From assembly GCA_963662175.1 (NCBI GenBank), contig OY759217.1, positions 12,774,562 through 12,838,561 of the forward strand: a DNA stretch of 64,000 bases, read 5' to 3'. How positions within the stretch are numbered: position 1 is the first letter of the stretch; each line of letters opens with the position of its first letter. Positions 41,830 to 52,204 of this stretch are shown here, piece after piece. The position numbers were made by a program, and so were the translations under genes. A model generated the notes under the pieces. That model ran no database searches. It had not been told where the DNA came from and saw only the letters and a list, made by a program, of their open reading frames with translations. The stretch is from Aradus depressus (lineage: Eukaryota; Arthropoda; Insecta; Hemiptera; Aradidae).

Positions 41830-42190
41830 AACATCTCAAATCTCATAAAATTTCATGTTGATACATTCATTATATCGTCAGTAATTGGGGTTTTTGAGAT
41901 GAGACACCCTCTGATCTCCCCCTTCCCTTTGGCCGGTTTGGCTGAGAATCAATAGGTCTTCATTATGGGGTCCTGGATCCACAAATAAAATTACTTTCGA
42001 TATATTCATTCTATGGGGGGTTATCGTGTTCACAGTCATATATGAAATTTTACTGCCTTAGCTGAGCATGGTATGGGGGAAATAATGTCATCGATCAAAA
42101 AAATTGATGTTGAGTATTCAGGATATATGGATATATGCATACATTTTCCCCCTCGCCACCACACACACGACCTTAGACAGACGAACAACC
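41830..42190 (-). repeat. ATACATTCATT dispersed repeat, minus orientation
   Basis: TTGATACATTCATTATATCG and, ~143 bp on, CGATATATTCATTCTATGGG, with GGCCGGTTTGGCTGAGAATC between. It ends in GTTCACAGTCATATATG..CTGAGCATGGTATGG. Confidence 0.7.
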
Positions 42191-42217
42191 CCTGTACCCC
42201 ATAAATCCGCCCGTACC

Positions 42218-43195
42218 TAGGGATCTATCGATACTAGTAAATACAAGTAAAGTATCGATACGTTTGGTCGATACTGGGTACTGTTTGTATCGATACTTTT
42301 CGATATTAGATGTATCGATTCAAAGGACTTGTTTCAAATTTCGACAATTAAAAGAAATTATATACATTTTTCAATTTGTCAAAATCGTTCACAGTTTAAT
42401 TTCTTACAATTTTCTTTTATTTGTTGTTGCAGTAAAATATTGAACTTAAATTACGGTCCACGGACAAATGATACTCGTATATATCGATGGTGATAACCTC
42501 ATGTGTGATGTGATGACGCAGTCTGCATGATGCGTCTTTATTTCTTACCTTATTTACATTAAATGGTGTAATTTTGAACAGAACCATGAACATGATTACG
42601 ATTTCATTATTTTATTTTATTTTTACATTCCATTTTGTCAATTACAAATTATAATGCCTCGTCCTACGGCGAAAGTGTGGATTTATTACACTAAGAACGT
42701 TTCGATCTCAGCGACTTGCGAAAAGTGTTTTAAAAAAGTGAAATATTGGAGGAATACCAATAGTCTCCAGTAGTTTTATATCCTTAGTAAAAATAAATTG
42801 TATGCTTATTTTATAAGGCTTTTTATTGCATTCAGTATGTTTTTCATAATATAATTTTATCTTATTCGATTTGATTTATTTGTTTCTTATGCCCACTACA
42901 ATATCTCATTTACCTATATCTTTCAAATTGTATTGTGTTTTTTATTATTATTATATAGGTGTATGTATATATTATACATGGTTTAAAATTAATTATAACG
43001 AAGTACTCGATGCAATACGTTTTTTATTTAAATTTATATAGATTTTTTATAGTTAATTATAACGAACTACTCGATTCAATCGATATGAGTAGAAATCGAT
43101 ACTTTCTATTCGATATGTGAGTAGTATCGACAGGTTTATTAGATACTACTCATGAGTGAAAGTATCGGTACTTCGTGGTATCGATTGAACCCTAG
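42218..43195 (+). mobile_element. hAT-type element, ~0.98 kb, with BED-finger exon
   Basis: Ends TAGGGATCTATCGATAC and the complement of GGTATCGATTGAACCCTA. TAGGG fits the hAT rule YARNG. Flanks CCCGTACC (42210-42217) and CCCCTACC (43196-43203) differ at one of 8 bases. Subterminal TATCGATAC words repeat at both ends. Confidence 0.7.
42654..42773 (+). pseudogene. BED zinc-finger remnant of a hAT transposase
   Basis: A 39-codon frame starts MPRPTAKVWIYYTKNVSISA and goes on TCEKCFKKVKYWRNTNSL. VW.YY plus C..C and NT..L is the front half of a BED zinc finger, the DNA-binding module at the N-terminus of many hAT transposases and ZBED proteins. The histidines (H..H/HL) that should follow NTNSL are cut off by a TAG. 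The remaining ~420 bp of the element carry no transposase catalytic domain. It sits inside hAT-type TIRs, which supports the call. Upstream bases (ACAAATTATAATG) give no special start context. Confidence 0.7.
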
Positions 43196-43199
43196 CCCC

Positions 43200-43900
43200 T
43201 ACCTTCAACCATGTTCTTGCTCTTCATCCGGAATCAATTTACAGATTTGGTTAAAAATCAATAGGTGTCTTACTCATGAGACATACGGGTATGCACTGGG
43301 GATCAGAGGGTGTCTCATCTCAAAAATCCCAATTACTGACGATATAATGAATGTATCGACATGAAATTTCATATTTGAAGTCAAAACCCAATGAGGACAT
43401 AACCTGTCAAATTTCAATGATATCGACAGAAGGGAAGGGGGTTCAGTGGAGGGGGCTCAACTCAAAAAACTTTAATAACTGCAATTGTAATGAATTTATT
43501 GACACAAAATTTAGTTTTGAGGATTTAGAAGTCAACTATTTCATATTAGCGCGACGGGCGACTGGTTTTGGAGGGGGGGGGGGGGCGGGGCAATGTTAAT
43601 TAATTCCTTACGGGGAAGAACATTGCCGGTGACACATGTGTACGTTGCATTTACATACACTGCAGAGAGACGTCTGAAACACCATACTAAATTTAGTGTT
43701 GATATATTCGATACATCGAAAGCTGTAGGGGTTTTTGAATACAACCCCCCTCGTCTGGTTCTCTACTTCCCTTTGGCTGATTCGGCTGAAAATTATTTGG
43801 TATTGTCTTTATGGTTTTTCGGATATACATATAAAATTTCATATCCATATATACGTTACTTTGGCAGTTATTGGGGCTTTCGTGTTGAGTTCACACATCA
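43200..43900. repeat. ATACATTCATT repeat, composite
   Basis: 43310-43640 is in plus orientation, ending in AATTAATTCCTTACGGGGAAG. 43670-43880 is in minus orientation (GTGTTGATATATTCGATACATCG, GGCTGATTCGGCTGAAAATT). G13 run at 43573-43585. Confidence 0.65.
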
Positions 43901-44185
43901 ACAAAAAAAAAAAATTAACCTCTATCTACTACATTTAAATTCAAACAGTTTCATTAATTTTAATAACCCGGCAATTGTTATAATGTCAGTCATTAGATGT
44001 TGTTCCTCACGTCATATATTCTTTGCGTGTTTTCAAACAGTTCTGTTTCAAATTCCAGCATAGGTTATCTTCTATAGACCAGAATGAATCCACGATAATT
44101 TCATCCCTTAGAATAACTAGTTGCCGTTGATAGACAAGGAAGATAGATAGACGTTCTGGGGAAACACGGAATGAAGAAGTTAAAA
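43901..44185. other. Unique sequence
   Basis: No gene or repeat recognised. Confidence 0.4.
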
Positions 44186-44390
44186 TTGTATCCGTACTTA
44201 ATAAGATGGAAATGAAAAAGATGGCTCATGAATTAAACTGAAGTGAAGAAGTGATTATTTCACAGGTTGCAAAATAAAAATATAGTTAATACTCACAGAT
44301 TTTATTATTTTATTTCATGCCAGTCAGCTTTCGAGGTTCCTATTAAAAAAGCTGCATCTAATGTAACTGGCTTCAAAGTAATTTCTTAAC
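44186..44390 (+). repeat. ~200-bp direct repeat, copy 1
   Basis: From TTGTATCCGTACTTAATAAG to GGCTTCAAAGTAA. A copy with few differences lies at about 45491-45690, inside the hAT element. Confidence 0.85.
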
Positions 44391-44674
44391 AATTTCTGTT
44401 CAATCTGTGGATATAAAAATCCAAAATTGTTTGTCTGTTATCTAATAATTTTATAATTATTACTATTTTGGAATGGGGGACATTATTGAGTAGATATAAG
44501 TTGTAATTGTATCTTTAAAAAAAACATAATAACAAAAGTATATATATATATATATAATATCATGTTGTGTGTGTAATTTTGTATTCTGCTAAATATAATT
44601 ATGTCTCCAAATCGAGAATTTATTCATTTATAATTAATTGTTGGCAATACATACGATAGTGTAGGGTGTTTACC
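44391..44674. other. AT-rich spacer
   Basis: AT microsatellite at 44540-44557; nothing else recognised. Confidence 0.4.
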
Positions 44675-45292
44675 TACAATATCAATGGCGGCGACTCGCC
44701 CCCCCGCTTTTTGAGGAAGCACTTAAATGGTTTTTCACACTTTTATTTAAGAACTTTTTACTATCCTCTGCTAGACACCCTCTATGAAAACATCAAGTCA
44801 CGATTTGGAAAAAAACAGCTTACGTTGCTGTACCATATGGAAACACTGTTAGCGGCTGCATTGAAGAAAAACTTGATTTCTAGTAACCTAAAAGAGGCTT
44901 GCTCAGCTGTTAGTGAAGCTTTTGGGATTGACAGTGACTCTCTGTCAGCAGAAATTGATGTGTTTTCTAGCACAAATCCACAACCTGTTTCAGATAACAA
45001 ACTGATAGAAAAATTAGTGGAGCAATTTAAATCAGAAAACATTCACAATAAAAATGTGTTTCCAAATCTGTTCAAGTTGCTAAAGTTGTTTTTGACTGTC
45101 CCAGTGTCCACGGCATCTGCTGGACGGTCTTTTAGTGTGTTGAAAAGAGTAAAAAGTTATTTACGGAACTCCATGCTTCAAGACCGGCTGACGCATTGTG
45201 CGATTTTAGCCATTGAGAAGATGGGCCTCAACTTACACAAATGTGTTGAAGTGTACGGTAGGCGGAAGAACAGACGCTTAACATTGTTTTAA
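44666..45292 (+). pseudogene. hAT transposase C-terminal half, motif residue lost
   Basis: The open frame starts outside the element, reads through its left TIR and an internal deletion junction (44736-44741), then becomes true transposase from FYLRTFYYPLLDTLYENI on. It contains the hAT dimerisation region NVFPNLFKLLKLFLTVPVST and TASAGRSFSVLKRVKSY. At residue 153 the conserved E of SAERSFS is G. I understand that E to be the third acidic residue of the hAT active site (E572 in Hermes), so the protein should be inactive. The BED finger and the aspartate regions are deleted. The start is fortuitous. The homologous copy at 51207-51932 keeps the E. Confidence 0.9.
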
Positions 45293-45776
45293 AACAAAAA
45301 GTCTGAACTTTTTCCACACAACCATATTGTTGTGTGATATGGTACAAAAAATTGTATAGAGTAAGTTCTTTAGTAACTTCAGGTAAACTAGGTGTTTTAC
45401 TAAATAAAACTAAGTGTGCTGATTCAAAATTGTGTATCTAGATCGCTTTAAAAACCCACTAAATTGCACCAATTTTTAAATAAATTTTAAACTTGTATCC
45501 ATACTTAATAAGATGGAAATGAAAAAGATGGCTCATGAATTAAACTAAGTGAAGAAGTGATTATTTCACAGGTTGCAAAATAAAAATATAGTTAATTCTC
45601 ACAGATTTTATTATTTTATTTCATGCCAGTCGGCTTTCGAGGTTGTCCTATTAAAAAAGCTGCATCTAATTTAACTGGCTTCAAAGTAAATGACGGGACC
45701 CCCCGTCAGCTGGAATACCACCCAGACCCCCCGGTGGCTTTGCCCCCCCAATTTAAGACTCCACTCGCCGCCACTG
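44683..45776 (+). mobile_element. hAT transposon copy, 1,094 bp, TSD TACAATAT
   Basis: Left end CAATGGCGGCGACTCG (CAATG for CAGTG) and right end CACTCGCCGCCACTG are inverted. TACAATAT flanks exactly (44675-44682 and 45777-45784). Compared with the copy at 51085-52204 it has an internal ~220-bp deletion and a ~200-bp insertion (45491-45690). Confidence 0.93.
45491..45690 (+). repeat. ~200-bp direct repeat, copy 2, inside hAT element
   Basis: Matches 44186-44390 (TCCATACTTAATAAGATGG to GGCTTCAAAGTAAATG). Absent from the sister hAT at 52110-52130, so it was inserted into this copy. Confidence 0.85.
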
Positions 45777-45784
45777 TACAATAT

Positions 45785-46904
45785 AATCACAATTAGACAA
45801 TGCGAAATAATTTTGGAAATATTCAATTATTTTATGACTCACTTATTAACTAAAAGTTGTAGGCAAAAGCAATTAGCTAAACAAAAATTCACTTTTTAAC
45901 TGTTTTTGGTTCCTTCGACCAAAACTGCAGCTGCAGAGGCGACTTTTCTGGAAGGAGTAACGTATATTGTAATATAAGTTTTCTAAATGGGTGACTTAGA
46001 GGCACAATTGGTCGCTCCAACAATATTTTACCAAAAATGTTGAATCATTCAGACATTTGCCACCGTGATAATTGAATACAAAATTTGGAGCAATTCCCAT
46101 CTCAAAGGTTTGACTAGAACAACAGAAAAATTCTGTTTGGTGTAAATTTAATTCTATTTTCAAAAATATGCCACAAATCAACCGTTCAATATTTTTTTCA
46201 TTGGACTTGCTGGATTTAATTTCTTATTTAATATCAAAACAATTAAAGTATATATATATGTGATCCAAAAATTTTGAGAAATAGGCCAACAAATCGTGAA
46301 AACATGTTTTTTTTTTTTGCCAATATTCATGCTCCGATAAAGCGGCAAAAGTCAGTACCAAATTTAGTTTTAAAGAAAATTTAATTGAAAAAAGAATGCC
46401 ATTGGTCACATCCTTATACGACTAAAAATAATGTCATGGTCATGACACACTGTGAAGAAAAACTAACCCAAATTCTAATTTTGAAAATGTCTACTAATTT
46501 GTCACAAATTTGACATTAATGTGCAAAAATTGGGAAAATGTGCAAAAATATAAAATTGAACCAAGGAACTTAAAATGGGAGAAATATCCCACCTTACAAT
46601 ATGCGTTATGTTAACAATAATTTAAACAATTGTTGTGAATACTTTGATATGAACAAAAAAATAGTTAATTTACATAAAAAATAATCACTATTGGATTTTG
46701 TAAGGAGATTTTGAGTTTATAATAATATACATTTATTTCACAACTTTATTTTTCTTCCAATTTATTTTTTGGTCTTTATTTAAAAAGTTATGGTAGGTAC
46801 AAGAGAGTTGTACCCCTAAATGTTTTTGAATACAACCCCCGTCGTCTGGTCCTCTAATTCCCTTTGGCTGATTCGTATATATTTACCCCTTGGAGAAACT
46901 GCGA
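45785..46904. other. AT-rich sequence without recognised genes
   Basis: 46820-46880 repeats a piece of 43735-43785 (TTTTTGAATACAACCCCC, CCCTTTGGCTGATTCG). The rest is unique. Confidence 0.5.
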
Positions 46905-47113
46905 AAAATCACGGGTTCGAAACCCGCCTGAAGTTCTTAGGTATTGTATTTAGGAGGTGAAAAAAACGTTGAGCATGCCGTCCTTCGAACGGCTGTACAA
47001 TGTCAGGGTTACTTGCAAAATACTCCTATCGTAGGTAACTAAACCAGGGTAGGCAATATTTAGGCGACGATATGACCTCGAGTTAAAGCCCGGGCATGAG
47101 ACAATAACTAACT
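46905..47113 (+). mobile_element. SINE, plus strand, 5'-truncated and diverged
   Basis: B box GGGTTCGAAACCC, CATGCCGTCCTTCGAACGG, then CCGGGCATGAG and ATAACTAACTAA. Old copy with indels. Confidence 0.75.
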
Positions 47114-47703
47114 AAAACGTTGGGTTTCCCGCTTAGGTTGTTGAAGGGACATGTCGAACACTTCTTGAAAAACGTAATGTCCCACAGAAATACAAATTAT
47201 TTTTTTCATATTTCGAAATTGACTGATTAAGAGTGGGTCTTCTTATTTCATGTTGTCCAACATTGATATGCAGCCGACTAAGAAATATATTGGCAATCTT
47301 TTTAATTAACGTTATATAGTATTAAGCTTATTTTTTGTTCCGGAAAACATTAAATGTTATTGACTAATCGGAAACTATATGAACCGAAACAATAAACTAT
47401 TTTTAGTAGAGATTATCCTAGTGTAAATATTGGTGGGATGATAAAGCTCAGAGCAAGACTGGCGTCAGCTTGTCTAGACCGTGTTTGTAAAACAGTATAA
47501 CGATTCTAATCGGCAATCATTCAGAGAAGAATTTCATTTTGAATTTTATAATACAAGAATAATGATGAACATTATGAGATCCCAGTAAGAGACATCTTTA
47601 TGATACAAGTAAAACTGTTTTATTTAATGAAAATTTCAGTTAAAACAAAGAAAAGTCATGAAACAGCAATCTTTTGGAAGAATCCGAACAATTTAAAATT
47701 ATT
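47114..47703. other. Unique AT-rich sequence
   Basis: No feature recognised. Confidence 0.45.
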
Positions 47704-47714
47704 AAATAACCACG

Positions 47715-47975
47715 AATTCAGGCGTTTCAGTCAAAAACCCTCAGACTGATAACACAATGCCCCCCATACATAAACAACAGAACACTTCATAACGATCTTA
47801 TGATACACACAGTACCCAACACAATACAAAACTTACATACGTTTTTTTAGAAAACTTAACACACATACAAACCCAGAAATACGTACTTTATCTTCACAAC
47901 ACTTACCACAAAACACCCCATGAAGGTTGAAGAGAAGATGGAACCGCGACTTACTGCCACCTTGAATCATATTCG
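47715..47975 (+). pseudogene. Jockey ORF2 C-terminus
   Basis: From the first base the frame reads IQAFQSKTLRLITQCPPYI and NNRTLHNDLMIHTVPNTI, then stops (TAG near 47847). A shift of frame restores RKLNTHTNPEIRTLSSQHLP, a TGA, and RLKRRWNRDLLPP before the natural stop. This is the last ~85 residues of Jockey-clade ORF2, the same part as 39110-39300 but from a clearly different lineage (CPPYI instead of APFYV). The tail ending KRRW.RDLL is characteristic. Inactive through truncation and mutation. Confidence 0.85.
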
Positions 47976-48253
47976 TTCTTATTTTATTTTTTTTTACATC
48001 ATTTTCCTTTACTTTTATCGCCTCTCTTATTCCTTTTTATTTATTTATTTTTTTATTTACTTATTATTTTTATTTTTTTTTCTGTTCTTGTCCTAAAGTT
48101 AAGATAAATTTTCATCCCGAGGACCTACCACTGGGTGGCCTTCCTCTCACATGCCCTTCACGTGAACATATCAATACCATCATAGATGCTGGTTGTTGCA
48201 CCCTAGCAACAGTTATATCTTTATAAATAAAAGACAAAAAAATAAAAATAAAA
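47715..48253 (+). mobile_element. 5'-truncated Jockey LINE insertion, 539 bp, 11-bp TSD
   Basis: AAATAACCACG lies at 47704-47714 and at 48254-48264 after a tail of AAAAATA units. The end of ORF2 is followed by a ~270-bp 3' untranslated region containing CTACCACTGGGTGGCC. Confidence 0.92.
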
Positions 48254-48264
48254 AAATAACCACG

Positions 48265-48460
48265 GGAAGGTTTCACTTGAAATCATTTGAGCGAATAGGA
48301 AAAACGATGGCGAAATACGTTTAAATGTTGAGTTCGTTAAGAGCAAAACCCGAATTCGGCCGTTTGCCGTATAATTAAAATACAAAACACTATTTAAAAA
48401 AAAAAAAAATCGTATACATGAAGTTACCATAACAATTTCTTATACCCACTACGATTTTAC
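48265..48460. other. Spacer
   Basis: No feature recognised. Confidence 0.35.
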
Positions 48461-49810
48461 GGAAACTCCTCCCAGATTCTCTCTCTCAATTTTGTTTTAA
48501 ACTGGCATTACTTGGTATATGAAAGTCAATTGATGGCATCTGCGTGTTTCATTGTATAGCGTAATTCTGAGAGAGACTTTCTTATACCCAATAATACCAG
48601 TGAAATGAAGGAGAAATTAGTTTAAAAAGTCATGTTACGGTCCCATCACATTTATTTTAAATGTATGCGTAAATTTGACAAAAGAGTATTCGTTTACGTC
48701 GCCTATATTTGTATTCAAAATATGGTAATACTCCATAATGATAATTGTCAAATATATATCTAAAATCTGAAAACTGATTTAAATCATTTCCAACAGAAAT
48801 GTATTGTACATTTTTGGGCCCTCCAAAAATACATTTCTTCGTATTGGTCCTATCTAAAATTTAAGGACATTATTATAGTTGGAAATTTAATAAGAAACAT
48901 TTTTAGTAAGAGTAAATTTTTTGATATGACTAATAGGGTGGAACGAAAATGGCCTTTTAAAATTTTTTTTAGTTATTAGTTTGGTAATAGTGGAGAAAAG
49001 TTGCCTTTTAAGTTCAAAAAGAATAAAAAAAAAATTGGTTGCAATACTACAACATCTTGAAGTGCCGCAAAGAGCTTAAAGTTTGTAAAAAAATTGAAAA
49101 ATGTTAAACTTTGATAAATTATTTTTTATGAATTTCTCGTACATATAATGTTACAAAAGATGGTTTTAAATACATATATAAGCATTAGAATTGGAAAAAA
49201 ATTATTAATTATAAAATATAATAAAAATAAAAAAATATTTTGTAATGTCAAACTTTGTATTTCTTACTTCTGTATCCTTAATGATTACAAATGTTACAGC
49301 TGCAAAATGTTTGTTTCTACTTCATTGCCACATTAAACTGGTCCTTGCGGCACCTCAAGACCTACCTACTCCAATATTTTTCATATTTTTAATTTATCTT
49401 AGCTACACTAAAAGGCAACTTTTCTGCGCTATTCCAAATTAAAAATCACATAATCGAGAGACGCAAAAATCTTTGAAAAAGTTCCAAAAAAGTGTGTTTC
49501 TATGAAACTTTAAGGTCCTTGCGGCACCTCAAGACGTACTCCAATATTTTTCATATTTTTTATTTATCTTATCTACACTAAAAGGCAACTTTTCCGCGCT
49601 ATTCCAAATTAAAAATCAAAAGGTGATTTTTTTGTTCCACCCTAATGACTAACCATTTTAGCGTAAACTAAAACGTCCCGCTAAACATGTGGGTTTCAAG
49701 GTTATTTTAAGACGATTTTCGGCATGTATTTCTCAAACAATGCATCTTTGAAAAAATGTATTGCATGGTATAAAATTCCGAGGAAAACTCGATCTCACAT
49801 TTTTGCACGA
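48461..49810 (+). repeat. Repeat X, diverged copy, split by a MITE
   Basis: AAACTGGCATTACTTGGTATATG, GTCATGTTACGGTCCCATCAC and AGTAAGAGTAAATTTTTTGATATGACTAA correspond to 31000-31400. After the MITE it resumes with CCATTTTAGCGTAAACTAAAACG. Confidence 0.7.
48934..49644. mobile_element. hAT-type MITE, 711 bp, TSD ATGACTAA
   Basis: TIR TAGGGTGGAAC at both ends. ATGACTAA lies at 48926-48933 and 49645-49652. Inside, CTTGCGGCACCTCAAGAC..CCAAATTAAAAATCA occurs twice (49341-49450, 49513-49620) and once inverted and diverged (48960-49090). No transposase. Confidence 0.93.
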
Positions 49811-50090
49811 CTATAATAATTCCTTATACTAAAGGTATAAGTTAGTAATAAATTAAGTTAGCTTGTGGTAACATTTCAGCTGCCTGTACTCCAAGAATAC
49901 TTTTCCAAGGCATTTTGTTCGAAAAGTTTCCGGATATTTGATAAAAAGTAATAATATCTATTACTAATTATAAAAGAAAATTGATATCAAAACCTTTCAT
50001 AAAAGTTTCTCCATAAAATATATTTTATAAAAGATATCCTGTAGTACAATGCCGGTCCACATTATACCACAAATATTAAAGAATATAATA
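49811..50090. other. AT-rich spacer
   Basis: No feature recognised. Confidence 0.35.
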
Positions 50091-50856
50091 CAGTTGAGCG
50101 TCGATTATCCGAACGTCAGTTATCTGAAAGTTCAATTATCCGAACTGGTTTCATGGAAGAAAAATCAAATTAGTTTTTCCATGAACTTCCATGAGGGAAG
50201 CCTAATTAATTCTTAGAATGAGCTTTGTTAGCTGTATAAGGGATATCAGTTTTTCGATTAATTCAGTTCTGGCAGACAATCAATATTTGTTTACTAAGAA
50301 CTAACTTGTATGTCTGTGTATGTAATTTGTTCATTGGATTTTTCCACTGAATCCCTTTCCATTCGAATGGTCGGTTACCAGTCAATGCTCTCAGTTTCAA
50401 ATCATTCATTGTGTGGTGCACATTGAATTAGTTAATAGTCACATATTTTAAGTAAAACTTACAACATGTCGACAAAAAGGAAACGAGTAGTGCTTTCATT
50501 AAATGATAAAATGGAAATTAGTATGCGGCTGAAGAAAGGTGAAACGGGTCAGGCATTAGCTATCAAGTTCGGTGTTGTCAATCAACGATAACGGGAATAA
50601 AAAATAGTTCTGATTCAATCATTAGGTATGCACTTACTCTTAACAGTGAGCACGACACTTTAATCTTAAAACTATGAAAAAACCGAAATCCGAAACGGAC
50701 TTCTGGGCAGCTCATTTTGTTTGAAAAAGCAGTGGAATAGCTTGGTGGTCTTCATTCATTGCAAGTTCTGGGTGGCTGAAAAATATCGATTATCCAAATT
50801 TTTGATTATCCGAACCACCCCACATAACATTAGTTCGGATAATCGACGCTCTACTA
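50091..50856 (+). mobile_element. Pogo/Tigger-type transposon, 766 bp, internally deleted
   Basis: TIRs CAGTTGAGCGTCGATTATCC and the complement of GGATAATCGACGCTCTACTA; TA precedes the left end. Words TTATCCGAAC repeat near both ends. The size is far below the ~2.4 kb of complete Tigger elements. Confidence 0.85.
50466..50720 (+). pseudogene. Tigger-type transposase, N-terminal DNA-binding part
   Basis: ATG at 50466 opens a 41-codon frame beginning MSTKRKRVVLSLNDKMEISM and RLKKGETGQALAIKFGV, which is the helix-turn-helix (Psq/CENP-B N-terminal type) of pogo/Tigger transposases. A stop at 50589-50591 is caused by a 1-base shift: the neighbouring frame continues STITGIKNSSDSIIRYA, the rest of that helix-turn-helix. 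Further down SETDFWAAHFV is another recognisable scrap near 50690-50720. The DDE catalytic domain is deleted. Position inside Tigger-type TIRs supports the call. Confidence 0.85.
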
Positions 50857-50879
50857 TTATTATAATATTTTTGAATTAC

Positions 50880-51080
50880 AAAAAATTTGTCGGTAAATCT
50901 CTGGCAATGTACATCCCCAACATGTATTAATCAATTAACTTTTCGCTCTCTTACCTAAACTAATCAACCAGGTTTTTAGTTTGGACTAATAATAATTATA
51001 ATTATCGATTATAATCAATAGTTGAGTTACATATGGGCTTCTGAATTCTCATAGATACTATATTTTGTGATACTATATAT
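50880..51080 (-). repeat. ATACATTCATT repeat, minus orientation, fragment
   Basis: TCTGGCAATGTACATCCCC, ATTAATCAATTAACTTTTCGC and GTTACATATGGGCTTCTGAATTC match. The hAT element below may have landed in this copy, since 52205 resumes similar sequence. Confidence 0.65.
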
Positions 51081-51084
51081 ATAT

Positions 51085-52204
51085 GGCGACTCGGGGGGGG
51101 GGGCGAAGGGGGCGGTGGCCCCCCGCTTTTTGAGGAAGCACTTAAATGGTTTTTCAAATTTAAGTATGTATGATATCATGAAGTAGTTGATGTTGCCAAA
51201 AGAATAATGAAATACAGAGCTGATTTAAGAAACGAAAATGAGTTCAACAAACATTGGTCAGAAGCATTTACCTTTTGTGAAAAACACAGTTTTGAAGGGC
51301 CAACAGTTCCTCGCAAACGAAATGTTCCAAAAAAACTTGGTGGAGGAAATGTTCACCCTGATTATGAATCACCCAAAGACTTTTATTTAAGAACTTTTTA
51401 CTATCCTCTGCTAGACACCCTCTATGAAAACATCAAGTCACGATTTGAAAAAAACCAGCTTACGTTACTGTACCATATGGAAACACAATTAGCGGCTGCA
51501 TTGAAGAAAAACTTGATTTCTAGTAACCTAAAAGAGGCTTGCTCAGCTGTTAGTGAAGCTTTTGGGATTGACAGTGACTCTCTGTCAGCAGAAATTGATG
51601 TGTTTTCTATCACAAATCCACAACCTGTTTCAGATAACAAACTGATAGCAAAATTAGTGGAGCAATTTAAATCAGAAAACATTCACAATAAAAATGTGTT
51701 TCCAAATCTGTTCAAGTTGCTAAAGTTGTTTTTGACTGTCCCAGTGTCCACGGCATCTGCTGAACGGTCTTTTAGTGTGTTGAAAAGAGTAAAAAGTTAT
51801 TTACGGAACTCCATGCTTCAAGACCGGCTGACGCATTGTGCGATTTTAGCCATTGAGAAGATGGACCTCAACTTACACAAATGTGTTGAAGTGTACGGTA
51901 GGCGGAAGAACAGACGCTTAACATTGTTTTAAAACAAAAAGTCTGAACCTTTTCCTTTCTTGAACTTTTTTGATATGGTACAAAAAATTGTATAGAGTAA
52001 GTTCTTTAGTAACTTCAGGTAAACTAGGTGTTTTACTAAATAAAACTAAGTGTGTTGATACAAAATTGTGTATCTAGATCGCTTTAAAAACCCACTAAAT
52101 TGCACCAATTTTTAAATAAATTTTCCGGGGAAAGGCCCCCGGAATACCCTCAGACCCCCCGGTGGCTTTGTCCCCCCAATTTTAGACTCCACTCGCCGCC
52201 ACTG
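51085..52204 (+). mobile_element. hAT transposon copy, ~1,120 bp, left end altered
   Basis: Right end CACTCGCCGCCACTG is intact; the left end starts at GGCGACTCGGGG, lacking CAGTGGC, and merges into an AT run. No TSD can be read. Shares long nearly identical stretches with 44740-45480. Confidence 0.85.
51207..51932 (+). CDS. hAT transposase, truncated, C-terminal 241 residues
   Basis: The frame is open over 241 codons and begins MKYRADLRNENEFNKHWSEA. Residues ~60-140 are mostly helical; residues ~163-205 hold the dimerisation region with FPNLFKLLKLFLTVPVST followed by TASAERSFSVLKRVKSY, where E186 is the conserved acidic residue. The end is GRRKNRRLTLF. It resembles the C-terminal part of insect hAT transposases that are often annotated as zinc-finger MYM or repressor-of-protein-kinase-inhibitor-like. 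The N-terminal finger and the two aspartate motifs are absent, so it is not a working transposase, but the reading frame is clean and could encode a dimerising fragment. Transcription is unknown. Confidence 0.85.
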   Translation: MKYRADLRNENEFNKHWSEAFTFCEKHSFEGPTVPRKRNVPKKLGGGNVHPDYESPKDFYLRTFYYPLLDTLYENIKSRFEKNQLTLLYHMETQLAAALKKNLISSNLKEACSAVSEAFGIDSDSLSAEIDVFSITNPQPVSDNKLIAKLVEQFKSENIHNKNVFPNLFKLLKLFLTVPVSTASAERSFSVLKRVKSYLRNSMLQDRLTHCAILAIEKMDLNLHKCVEVYGRRKNRRLTLF

